Source: Ricordea florida (lineage: Eukaryota; Cnidaria; Anthozoa; Corallimorpharia; Ricordeidae). Taken from it: DNA of 64,000 bases. Positions within the stretch are counted from its first letter, which is position 1; every line of letters begins with the position of its first letter. Positions 1-12,800 of the stretch are shown in pieces. The DNA is taken from the NCBI GenBank assembly GCA_949710005.1, contig OX453285.1:5929632-5993631 (forward strand), given 5' to 3'. Under the pieces are notes generated by a model. It worked only from the letters and a program-made list of their open reading frames with translations. It searched no databases and had not been told where the DNA came from. The position numbers and the translations under genes were made by a program.

Positions 1-129
1 CAGAATGCGTAGTTATACTTTACTGACGGCAAGCCAGTGTTTGGAAAGATGATTTCCCTGTTCTCCTTAACCAATGGTCTGGGTGTCTTGCCGAATGCCA
101 ACCAGTTCTGAGACAAAATTGAACACACA

Positions 130-512
130 GGAGCCCATTACCCGGAGCGTGCAACTACTATAGGTTTATGCAACGGCGTTTTCACAAGTACGGTTATTTT
201 TAGAGCGGCGTCTCCTGCGAAAGAAAGTTGTTTCCGCTGTCTCAGTTATCTCATTGGAGCTACTATTCTCTGTGTAAATACCTTGACTATCGTTAGAAAT
301 GCTGTCCGAACACTCCGATGAAGACTCGTGTATGTCGGCTATGTTCGTTGTCACTACAGATGGTTATCATGCTACATCTCAATCATGCATTAGCTTGTGA
401 TTGGCTCTCCCAAACCAATTCGCGGCAAAGACGATCTAAAAATACCCTTACTTGTGAAAACGCCGTTTCACAGACCTAGTATGGCAGTTGCACGCTCCGG
501 GTAATGGGCTCC
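130..512. repeat. MITE-like element with long terminal inverted repeats
   Basis: The segment starts GGAGCCCATTACCCGGAGCG and ends with the reverse complement of that string. The inverted arms run about 75 bp each (roughly 130-207 and 432-512) with a few mismatches, around a non-repetitive core. Flanks are ACACA-rich on both sides, so the target duplication cannot be read with certainty. No transposase is encoded. It lies downstream of the last visible exon of the lectin gene, probably in an intron. Confidence 0.7.
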
Positions 513-635
513 GGACACACACAATGAAGCATGCGCCACTGACGTGTGACTTTCTGATCTAAAACTCCATTAATTCAGTTTCACTATAATGCCCGTCTCA
601 AACTAATGTGAGTATGTTAGTTAAACAAAACGTAC

Positions 636-803
636 CACTGAAATATCATCATGAACTCCTGCAAAATTTTGAAGCTCTCTGAGGCAGATCTTAAAAGAAC
701 TCGTTGACACATCTTCAAGCCACACACTGGTAGCATCATGCATGAGGCTTGACCTGTGATGGACAGCTGTTGCAAATATTGTTGGTGGCTCAGAGTACTT
801 TCC
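636..803 (-). CDS. Exon 9: fifth lectin unit, first part (gene continues off the left edge)
   Basis: 168-bp phase-0 exon between AACTTCAG and GTACGT. It encodes a strand start, then SVWLEDVSTSSFKICLREL, the central signature. The closing DWVAY-type strand is not visible in 1-635, so the next exon should lie outside the window. Confidence 0.75.
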
Positions 804-3800
804 CTGAAGTTCACGAAACAAAAACGTAAAGTCAACAGTTTTATTGATGAAGAGGTGGATTTTGATTGGTAGATGGTGGCACGCTGGTAATACGATCACA
901 GTTGGGTTATAAATGTGGTCATCACAACGGAATGGTTGGATTGACAGGTGGGTTATACAATAATGTTATACCTTGAAAAGAAGAATTTAATTTAGATCAG
1001 CAATAAATTTCTGTTCACAATGACAAGTACATTAAAGTAATCACTTGTTGATGAAAAACGTAACGAATCAGAATGATCATTAATATTCCTATGGTGCTAT
1101 TTCTACCTGTCGTATTGGCGAGATGCGATTTTGAAGAAAATAAAGCCTGGAAATCCAACAACTGGATGTTGACCTTAGTGCATTGGGTTGTCGGATCAAC
1201 AAGGCTGTAAATGAGGAAACGACTTTCTTTGGAGACGCAAAAATGTGGTCGTAACAAGGAGGTGGCCGATTGAAATATCGAGATAGCTGAACTCTGCATC
1301 ATCTCAAACTTAAATCAAAGCAGAGCACATACTTTTGGAAAAGTGACAGCTTTGCAGCTAGTCCCAGTCCACCACGTTAGGAACGTTTCTTCCCCTGCTA
1401 TTCCACCAGGTGGAGCACCTTGATAGGCGACCCAGTCAACTGAAGCGAAGCTGTCCGCCTGGTAGTCATTTCTACCAGCTCGAGTTACACAGGCCGTAAA
1501 TTGGGTGGTGTTGACGCCTTCGACCCACGGTGTGACTGCCTCGTGTACCAGAGTGTCATCAGAATAGTTGAAGTGGTTCACAGTGAGTTGCACGTATATT
1601 TTCTGATGAGGATAAAATATGAATGGTTTAAAATTGATCACATCACACTGATCCTCTGCCCATGAAGGAGTATTTTCAAACTCGTGCCTCCCTTTCTGAA
1701 GTGGAAAGCCTGCAATTAAAGAAAAACATGTGTTACCATCTTGAAACCATCTTTTTGAAGCCCGCGCCCTACACCTAGTCAGAGGTTGCTTCCTCGTTAC
1801 ATCCGGGAGCCAAAGAAAAAACGTTTTGGTACGTAGTTGAGGTTTTGACGGTTGTGAGCTTGTTTTAGAAGCATATTTTAGTAATACATATATACACCAA
1901 ACATTTAACGCATTGTAACTCTTCTGCTTTTCAAGATATCTTGCTGAATAAATCCATGTAAACAAAGCATTAAGTGAGAAACAACGTGTAGAAGTATAAG
2001 ATTATTGTGTAATTATCGATTGAAAACTCAAACAGGTCTGGAAGAACAGCTCCAAAATGTAGGACATGAATGTATTACCCATATTTTCGCCTAGTTTACG
2101 CCCCTTGGACTTTTCACCTTTCGTCGGTACTCAGTAAGCAATGTTTTGAAATTTATCAGGGTGTTTTGTGATTCTCTTTTAGTTGACTGTTGTTTTGCGC
2201 CTCCTTCACCGTGCACGAGGTGTCTTGTAGTTTGAGTAATTATATTCTTTTCAGAATAAAACGGAGTTTGTTCGTTACAACGCGCCTTCTCATCGCTACT
2301 ACGTCTTCGTCACGTTCTTACCGACAAAATAACGGAATAGAACTCGTCTTTGGCGTCCATTGACATCTTTTAAAAAAAATTGTGTCGAGGAAAGACTTCA
2401 CTAAGTTTCTTTTTCGTCGCCATTGCTAAAATGTGTTTTGATATTATAAGTACGGTTTGAGTTGTATAAATTAAGAAGAAAAAAGATGCTTTAAAACTAT
2501 GACAGCCTTTTACCCCTTGCTTAAGCAAGGCAGATTAAAAAAAGACGCTAGAGGAAGAAAACAAATCAGAGATGACATTCAGTCAAGTAGTCAAAGTAAT
2601 AATATGAAAAAAAATTAACGGTTGGGGAAAGACTTCACTAAGTTTCTTTTTCGTCGCCATTGCCAAAATGTGTTTGATATTATGAGTACGGTTCGAGTTG
2701 TATAAATTAAGAAGAAAAGATGCTTTGAAACTATGACAGACTTTTAGCCCTTGATCAAGCAAGGCAAATTAAAAAAAGACGCTAGAGAAACAAAAACAAA
2801 GGAGAGATGACGTTCAGTCAAGTAGTCAACACTGGAGTAAAATTAAAGAGGCAGACTTGCCGAATGGTCTTGGTCCTCAGAAGCCTTTCTCAGTTGCATT
2901 ACAAATGAGAAGAATAAGTGAAAATGGTATCCACCTGGATGGAAGTACAATGTATATTTAGTTACCTGCGCAGCTTCCAGGGTGATAGTTAGTGTAGTTT
3001 CCTCTAGTTCGACAAATTTCTCGCTTAAGCAAACACATGTTGTTGAACGTGCGACCGTTGGAAGCACAAACTTGTTCCTCATATGATGGGCAATTCTCTC
3101 GGCAGATACAATCAAATCTCCAGGGAGAATAGGCAAAGCAGTAACTTTCATAAGTGCAGTTGACATTTCTGCAGGGATCAAGGTCTGAAAATGAAGCACA
3201 AAAAAATTAGAAGTTTCGGTATGGACTATTATGCGAAGGGATGGAAATAGCAGAATATTGTGTCGAATTGTCAAAACAAAGCAAAACAATTTAGAATAGA
3301 AAGGTCAGAACAGAGGGGAACAGAACAGCCCTAAAAATAATAATTGTCCATGATAGAAGCAGTTTTAATAATCACCTCCAATTACTAGATAGTCTATGGT
3401 CACATTGCTTCTCTGGCTATCATATCCTGCACTGTCTTTCATGCAAACTCGAAAGTGAGTCTTTGTCAATTCCTTTGAAAAAGTAATGATAAAAAAAGAA
3501 AAAAAATGTCAGTAACCAGTAACACTTGTCGCACTTGAACATAAATTAAAGCAAAAACAATAAGAGTAAAGATGGTGCAGTGGCGGAGCGCTTGGCTTCC
3601 ATCGCTGTGGCTCAGGTTCGATTCCCGGATCTGGCGTCACACGTGGGTTGAGTTTGTTGCGTGTTCTCGTCCCTACTCCGAGAGTTTTTCTTTGGTTTCT
3701 CCGGTTTTCCTCCCTCCACAAATTTTAACACTTCAAATTCCAATTCGATCAGGAAATGAGGACCACAGGTTTGTCATCTTTGCTGTTGAGTGTCACCCTC

Positions 3801-6800
3801 ACTAAATAATGTTAATTATTACTATTATTATTATTATTATTATTGTTATTATTATTATAAACGTTCTGAGTGCTGTTAATTGATTCCTTCATTCTCCTAG
3901 AATCGGGCCAACCCTGGCACCTAAAAATATAACTTGGTTGTATCGTAAGTCTTTCGCCATTATTCAGTCTCGTTCACGTCCTACAAAATGGACGAAGTAT
4001 CCTAAAATTAAAAAGGTGCGAGTGAAACAGAGAATTAAAGATTCTCTGTCGCATAATTATGTTGTCGTTAAAACCTCATATTTGGTGATTTCACATCGTC
4101 GTTATGCCGAGGGCCGCTAATATACTTGCTAAAAACCGTGCTCCACGTGCAGCACGATTATTTATACTCTTTTAACCAATGATATTACTGTCATTTGTGG
4201 GGTTGCCGTAGTCGAAACCGTCGTCGTTTCTTTAACTATCCTTGCATTAAAATAAACTCTTATGAACATCTCTACTAATAAGTGAACTGATAAGTGAATA
4301 AATTCAGTAACTTTACCTCCATCCAGGTAAGTAAAGGTCTTTTGGACTGTGGACAACCTTTGTTAGAACTGTTGCATTTGGCGGCGTTGAAAACAGTTGT
4401 GAGAACGACAGGTGGCTTGAAAAATGGCTCATCAAATTTCATAGTCTATGAAAAGAAAATAACATCATCAAATGAACCTAATTTAGTTCAAGTTAATTCC
4501 TGTCAAATATTAAAAAAAATACCCAGTTATAACATGTTTCTCACTAGCGAGCATGGCCAGGATGTTAGTCCTCTACTTTAATTTGCTAATTAAAAGACAA
4601 AGGAATATAACCAACAAAGAAATAAGATTAGTCAAACAAGCATATTATCAAAAAATAGGCAAGCATTGCGCGCATGTGGCTACTGCATTTATTAAGTTTA
4701 TTCGGACCTTTTTGCCAGACCTATAGCCTTTCCTCAGTTTCATTACTTTTACATATTCTCTTCTGAATTCAAAAATCATACTTAGTAGAGGGGACTAAAC
4801 ATAAATGGATATAAAAGCGAATTGTATTGTGCATTGTGATTGGCTAAATACTAGGCACGCGCTGATTGGCTCCTTCTCTCACTCAATAACTCGTGTTTCC
4901 TTTGAAACATTGGCTCCTGTATTATTTCATATGCAGTAGTCAAAATCCAGAGCACACAGCTGACTCTCGAAGGCTTGGCAGACTATCAATGAGCCACTGA
5001 ACTTTCTGAAAGTCTCGGAAAACGTCAGTGACGTCGCTTAAAGTGAATGGGTTGACGATAACCAATCCAGGGGAGATGTCAGACGAGGTTTATCACTATT
5101 TTATCACCATTGGTCCAAGACTTGCAAGTGAGATTGACTCCGAAAGAATAATGTACGAACAATTACATGCCTATTTAGAACAGCACGATATACTATGCAA
5201 ATATCAGTCGGGTTTTCGTGCTATTCATTCAACTGTTACAGCTTTGCTTGAGGCAACGGACTCCTGGGCACATAATATGGACATTGGAAAATCGACGCAG
5301 TTATTTTTATAGGCCTAAAGAAAGCTTTCTATACCGTTGACCACAATATTCTCCAATCTAAACTCGACTTATGGTATATCTCGTATTCCTATTATACATA
5401 AACGACCTTTCAAATTTTTTGTCAACCGAGGATGTACGCCGATGACACGCATCTCACATATGCGGATAATTTATGATGTAGGCCGCATTGAATCGTGTTT
5501 CAGTGAGGACCTATTGAATGTACATACTTGTTAAACGCAAATAAACTTACTGACTAAAACCGAATTTATGCTGCTAGGATAAGACAGGGCGGTGGAGCCT
5601 GTGCGCATTATTTTAATGGCCTGTTTCGGTATATCAGCTCCTGATATACCCTTTGATTGGCCAATTGTGACAGCTAACATCATCACCTGGTAGCGTGGTC
5701 ATCAGTTTGTCATCACCAAAATGGCCAACGCGAATCGCGCGTGTGTTTGATGTGTCCACATGGCCTTGCGCTTTGCACGAGTGCCTGCAACATTTTCCCG
5801 ACATAAGTGTAACGTTTTACTTTGACATACTTCTGGAGCGAAACTGATGCCAAAGGGCATGCGAAGCCGACGGTAGCGTCCGAAGGGAGTGTTAAACGCA
5901 GTTTTGTAGCTGGATTCGCGGTCTAGTTTCTTCTGCCAGAATCCGTCTTTTGCGTCAACTACTGTAAAGGGGTTTGCTTTGTCAAGTCAAGTAGCGACCT
6001 CTTCTATAGTAGGCATCTGGCAGTGCTCTCGCTTGATCGCCTCGTTCAAATCCCTTGGGTCCAAGCAAATTCGAATTGTGTTCGGTTTTATAACTGCCAG
6101 CATACTTGAGACCCATTCCGTTTGCTCTGTTACTGGTGTGATGACGTTTTGCTGTACTAATTCGTCTAACTTTTCTTTGATTTTTGGACGAACTGCAACT
6201 GGTACTCTTCTCGGGCGGTGGACTTTCGGTTTCACTCTCTCGTCCGGGATGATTTTGTATTGACCTGGAAGTTCTCCAAGTCCCTCATTCTGCTAGCGTG
6301 ACGATTCCCAGCATGTACTTGTGTTCAGCGATAGGATAGGCTGATAATCGCCATTGACGACAAAAGGTCAGAGTTTTCTTTCTGTTTTCATGCCAGACTG
6401 GGAGACGTATCTTTCCGGCGATCTGTTTTCGTTCACCAGTGGAGGAAACGATTGATTTGTTGCATTTTCTCAGGCATTGGACAGTGTAGTCTCCAGTGAT
6501 TGATTTGTACACTTTCATCGGTAATAGATCGCATTCGGATCCAGTGTCCACTTGAAAACGAAATTCATTTCCGGGCTGTCGTCCGTTGACGTACAAATTT
6601 ACAACGGCTTTGTTCACACGACTAGGCTGTTCTCCAACAACGCGAATTTCATATTGGTCGGGTCCATCATCTACTTGCACAATAGCAACAGTCTTGCTTC
6701 GGCAAAGTGATTGGTAGTGATTCATCTTGCCGCATCGGTGACACTTCTGACCAAATGCTAGTCTCCCTCGCAGCCGTTTTTTGGATGTCACGCTACGTTC

Positions 6801-9800
6801 ACCGTGACGTTGCGTGACATCCAAAAAAACGGCTACGAGGGAGACTAACCAAATGCCGGACATTTTTGCTTTGCGTGCGTCTATCCACATCTGCCGCAAT
6901 TACCACACGATGTTTCTTTCTGTTGTTTGTTGTTTGATGCACGCGATTGCATCGACGGTCTGTTGTTTTTCGAGCGACCCTGACCTGATTTAGACCTCAC
7001 TGACTTAGAGTTTTTTGGCCTCTGACAGGTTACTTTATTAAATAGCAGTCCTTGTTTTTGTAGTTTGACTTTGGTCGGTTTTTAAATAAGTCTTAGGTTT
7101 TGAGTCTTAGGTCTTAGGTCTTCCTTTTATAGACACTCCTAAAGTATATGCGTGGAGTAATAAAAGGTGTCAATTGCATTACTATTTTAAGTGTATTAAC
7201 ATAACGCATGTTATTGTCATAACAAATGTCAAATATCGGGTATCGTTACAATTAGAGAGCTCAGCAAGGAGCAGAAAACATGTCTGCTGAACTTGGCCCC
7301 GCGGTAAAGATGTTTTCGCTATTTTGCCCACCGGTTTCGGCAAAAGGAGTCGGGAGTCGTGGCTTTCGAAGACGTCGCAAAAGGAGTTACAATGTGGAAA
7401 ACCTGATTGGAAATTAGTTCTTGACAGGCATACAAAGACTCTCCTTTGTGGTTTTGTGGTTGGGATGCGTATTCAATTAGCCTTCAAATTTTGGCTCTGA
7501 CGAGCATGTCGAGGAGCGATTTTCCATTTTTATAGGATATTATGGGCGGTGTTTGAAAGATAGTTTGCAGAAAGAAGGTCCAATTGTGACTTTTTCATAC
7601 GTAGTAAAAAAAATTCGTGCACAGGGGTTCACTTGAAAAAAAGATTCCTGCACAAGCAGTGAGCGAAGAAAATTCGTGCAAGCTGAAAATTCCCCACCCC
7701 CCCCCCCCTCCATCACTTTTCTAATGGTTCGTCCCTTATTCAAAGCAAGTTTAGCCTTTCTGCTGAGTAATTTTTTTCTCAAGACTCAAGGGTTTCCTAT
7801 CTTGTTTTTAGTCCCGAAGCGCGATTTCCAAGAACAACCTGGACTGACGGAGAAAATCGACCATTCTCTCTATTCTCATTCCTTTCTATTCTGCTATGTT
7901 AATTTCTGTGTCGGACTCTGAGTCGCTTAAACACATTCTACTTCTTCCTCCGAAACCACAAGGCGCACCATAGTACGAGTCGACTGGAGCAGGGATCAGT
8001 TGGATCTCTGTCAGTGTCTGTGTTAAGGCAAAACCAAAAAAAGCTGGAAAAGATCTCGTGTTGCTTTCGCAAAATTAAAAGAAACCAAGGCATGCGTGAC
8101 AGTAAAACAAAATTTACCGCTTATCATAACAACACTTGACAGGTTGGCATGGAAAGAATTTTTTCCATCTGAACGGCTAAGCGTACTTAGACTGACTTAG
8201 CTTGACTTAGTCTGCTTGGTGTCTAGTGTGAACTCAAGTATTATCTCAGAAATAGTTGCAGTTATAATGGCGCCAAACGTTTGAATAGCCTTCCGTGCGA
8301 GGCTAAGTGTGCGGAATCCCTGAGGTCGTTCAAACACGCAATTAGCAAAGCTCTCTAAGCATCCACAGAAAACAGCTAGTGTAGTTATAGGTTTAGTTAA
8401 GTAGTTCTGGTTTTTATCTTTCTATAAATAGCTGATGAACTGTCCATAACCAAAGTTTCCAAATTTTCCAAGTTTCCAGAAGTTACCGTTAATTATTTTC
8501 ACTGCTTTTTGCAAAATTTCTGCAGAACGTCGAATCTCATTTAGCAATATAGGCGATAATATTTATCAAAAAAAAAAACTTTTTTCAATAATAGAACTTA
8601 TTTGAATTAATGCAAGGTTGCCTTTTATCGAGCGCGCTCTATAGAGACCCTATATAAGCACTAAGATTTCTCTTGAATTTAGATACTAACAGATACTAAT
8701 TGAAACTCTATAGTCAGAGTGAAAAAATATCAGTCCAGCATAATTTTGGTTAAAAACAACAAATAAGGAAGAACAACAAAGAAACAGTTAATACTTACCC
8801 TACACAGGGCATACTTATTTTCCGCTGCAGGTTGCTCTTTTTCCGAAACTGTGATCTGCTTTGACTCTTTAGCATTCCACTCCGCCGAATAGTTTTCGTA
8901 CGCCACCCAGTTCTAGAACGAAAAAGAACAAACTAATTAATAACTCAGAAGCTAAGTAACATCAAGAGAAACCCAGTTACTCTCACAATTAAAGAAAATT
9001 ACCACAAGAATTCATAGATACACGAGTCAGTGTTGAGCTAAGCCATGAAGCAGACTACATCAGAACCAAGTAACTTGAATTCAGCAATAAAATAAACAAC
9101 AACAATAACAACAAAAAGAAAAACAAACAAAACTTAGCAACAATAGAATCCAACTAAAAAGGCCAAACCAAAACAACAATGACAAAAGCAAGGCTCAACA
9201 AAACAAAGTAATTGGGATAATCAAACGAATAGATAAAGTACATTATACCACCGTAAGGTAAAAGGCTGACGTTTCGAGCGTTAACCCTTCGTCGAACAAA
9301 AAAATTATGGTAAACAGAAATTAAAGATAATGAGCAAACATATACAAGATAATGAGCAAATGGCAATATGCATTTAAAAGCATTATAAAATGCTGTTCCT
9401 TTCGAGCAATACCAGTAGAGGAAAAGTAAAAAACAGAAACAGAATTTAAACATTAGTCAACAAAATAAAAATAAAAAACAAAAAAGTCCAAATCAAAACA
9501 GCAAAATAGCATTACAAAACAATAAAGGACAGAGTTAGAGAAAATCAACTAGGAGAGTAATGCATGACTTACCACTCTAAGTCTTTCGTGAAGTCCATCA
9601 AATACCCTGGACTCTTGTATACAAACTTCAAACTCACTTGGAGAAATATTCTCTATCCAGACTAACATGGCATCCTCTTTTCTATTTGTGATCATGTGCT
9701 GCACAGTGACGTGAAGTTTAGGAATTGCTTTAAAGCCCTGGAATAAAAAAATCAAGGGCCGGCTATTACACCAGAGCTTAGACGAAGTTTAACTAAACCA

Positions 9801-12800
9801 TGGTCGAAATCGAATTCCATCTGGCATATCTAGATATGTCCACAAAAAATGTCGATCAAGCAGGTATGTGGCACAGATTACTACAATCTTCATTTATCAG
9901 ATATAACCCTCTAGCACAGAAATGTAGAGCTTTATTTGTTACCTAAACCTCAGTAAGACTTCGTTTTAACACTTCCCCCAAATTTTTTTGAAAAAATATA
10001 GAGGTACTATGATGACTTTGGTAAGACAAGGCAAGACAAGACAAATTTTATTGTACGCTCCTGAAAAGGTTTTTCAGTCGGTGAACAATACAATGCATGA
10101 AGTGTTAAAAATGTAAGAAATGTATATTCATAGTACACCAGTTATATATTATGTATAAAGTACACTAGTTATATATTAATAAAAGAATAAAAAGAAAAAT
10201 GAAAGAAATAAGAAAAATTTAATTTAAGAGCTCGCTGAGAAGCTTTGTCTTCAGAGTTTTCTTAAAATTTGCATGACTCTCGCATAGTTTTAAGTCTTTT
10301 TCTAAAGAGTTCTATAGTTTTACTACTCTGTAATAAAAAGATCTCTGACCAGCAGTGGTTTTGCACAGGGGAATATTCAGTTGTTGTGAGTTTCTTGTAC
10401 ACGTAGTTCTGCTTGATACTTGTTGTCATTTGACAAATTGTGATGTCAGGTCGGGACGCAGCCCGTCATGCACTTAAAAGCGAAAACAGCGTCTCGGAGA
10501 TGAAGCTGCTTTTTTTACGGGAAGCCACCTCAAATTCTTGAGTGATGGAGGTTCTTTACCATTTACCACAAATTCCCGGAAATTTCGGTTCGGAATTTTC
10601 GTTCGGAAAGAACGGTACTTGTCGTTTACCATTTGCCCCCATTCGGAACTCCTCTGGCGTCCCAACCGGGAAAACGGGACTACCTTTTCAGAATTTCCGT
10701 TGGTCCCGAGAATTTTCCAGTGGGACGAACCGAAAAAACGTTTACCATTTACATCCCAACCAAAATTTCCGGGAATTTGTGGTAAATGGTAAACAACCGG
10801 AGTTATAAGCTCAAATTTACATGTACCACTAATTATCCGAGCAGCAAATTTCTGAACGAGTTGACGATTTTGCACATTACAAGCAGTAGTACTGGACCAT
10901 ACAGTTATAAGAGCAATAGTACAACTGACTTACTGAAAACGAGCGCGTTGATGATAGTCACTAATTATTTTAATAGGTCGGAGTTAAATGCGTGCTTTGC
11001 TCGATTGATCTGGGCTAATTTACTCATACAGGATGAAAATGGTTGTCAAATGACAGAGTGGGGTCGAATGTTACGCCAAGATCTTTAATGGACTCTGACG
11101 GCTAGTTCCTTTCCGAGCAGCGAAAGCTCAGTTAAAATCAGATAGCCTACGGATCATTGGGCGGCTGCCAAAGATCATTCGCTAACGATCAAAGATCATG
11201 AGGGAACGATAGTTTAATCAGCTTTTTTCCTATTTTTGGAAGAGAATATGGCATTAATTGGCAAAGTCAAAAGAAAAAATCTTACATTTTTAAATGCCAC
11301 TCGGTTGCATTGTGCTCCTGTAGTAAATGAATCGAACACTGTCACGCCGTCTTCAGCTCCTGACTGTGGACCTTGCAATGCAAACCAGTCGATGGTGAAG
11401 TTATCTCCAGCTCCTCGACCTCCTTCCACGACGCATGCCCTGAAACGGGTGTTTGTTACACCCTCCACCCAAAGAAAAATGGAATCGTAGACACTGGACG
11501 ATCCATTTCCACGGCTGACTGAAGCGAATACACGCACGGGTATCCCCTTGGAGAAACTGCTGCTAAAGGTCGCGTACTGGCAAAGATAGTCGTCGTGTGC
11601 CTGGCTGAAGTGAATTTTTCCTTTCTTGACCCCTTGAAATAAATGGTTGAAAACATGATCAATCGATACCTCTGCGTGATGAGACCTTCTTTAGGAAACG
11701 ACATTTTGTTAACTGGTTGTAATTCCGGCCGACTAAGTGACAAGAAGTCAGTCTCCTTGAGATCAACTTCACGTTACGAAGATGTCGTGAAACTCTTTCA
11801 TCGTTGAAGACAAATAAGGCATTTTTAACATGCGCTAGGGCGCTTGCATTGCTACCAGCACGATAATTATAAAAAAAAATTAAAAAAATTTAAATGGAGC
11901 CAAAAATAACTCAGAGCCTCCAAGGGAAGGTCTTTAATGTCTGTCAAAAACAAAATATTTTACCTGATTAAAGGATTACATTCCGATTACTGAAATAACA
12001 AAAGTGGGGCTCCTTCTCCGTGTACCGACACAGATGACGTAAAACAAAGACAGACAATAAAAAAGTTGTTACTGAATAATTTGCACACAATGGTGAAACA
12101 ACGCATATGTCGCCTGTTCCGGTACACGGAGTAGGAGCCCAAAGTGGTCTTTTCATCGTTATATTTATCAAGCATTTTTAAACGCTGACGAGTGTCAAAC
12201 ATTTGTTTGGCTGATTTCGAGAGACACTATCTTCTCAGTACGCGTATACTAGCAGAGTTAGTTTCGAGCAAATTTTGATTTAATTTTTCTCCATGCATGA
12301 TGCTATTAAATCATGGCGGAATTGTTGAAAAGGTCAACTACGCATACAAAAACCAATTAATTGCCTACATTGTACCTCTGCTCTCACGAAACTGATTGCT
12401 CACCGCTTTATTGGCGTGTCATCTGCATGGACAAATTTCAGAGCTAGCCAACAGGATCTTTACTGATTTTTACTGTTGGTAAGCTGACCAATAGGCTTGT
12501 ACAAAATGCTTTGTATTTTTTTTATCGATTTGCCTCCTCTGAAAAAGTATATCTTTTGCCCTTCCAAATGAGGTATTGTAGTCTTCAATGCTGTTAACAC
12601 TTGTGGAGATATTGATAAAATTCAGTCATAATGTGGTAATTTTGTCATCTTAGATTCGCGAGTCTCCAAATTGATTAAACATTTTACTACATTAACATAG
12701 CCTATAGAGTTATTAGATTATTGCCTTCTTGCATTTCGTGTGTGCGTGTAATTTATTATATTGTTAGTTTATCTTTTCCCTAATTAATTAATTAGTTATC

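Noticed and set aside
166..354. 62-codon minus-strand frame with a poly-Arg stretch
   Set aside because: Lies inside a MITE with long inverted arms; overlaps one arm and has no family resemblance.
1015..1302. Possible extra lectin exon
   Set aside because: Only weak resemblance to the PPVVLTT strand, with frame breaks; exons 8 and 9 already join in phase without it.
3572..3645. Possible tRNA gene (box A and box B present)
   Set aside because: No cloverleaf with intact acceptor stem; body and tail match a second copy, so it is a SINE head.
7694..7708. Poly-C tract
   Set aside because: Simple sequence; no link to any gene or structure.
10538..10808. Overlapping plus-strand frames of 84-88 codons
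   Set aside because: They lie wholly within a MITE inserted in a LINE and mirror its inverted ends.
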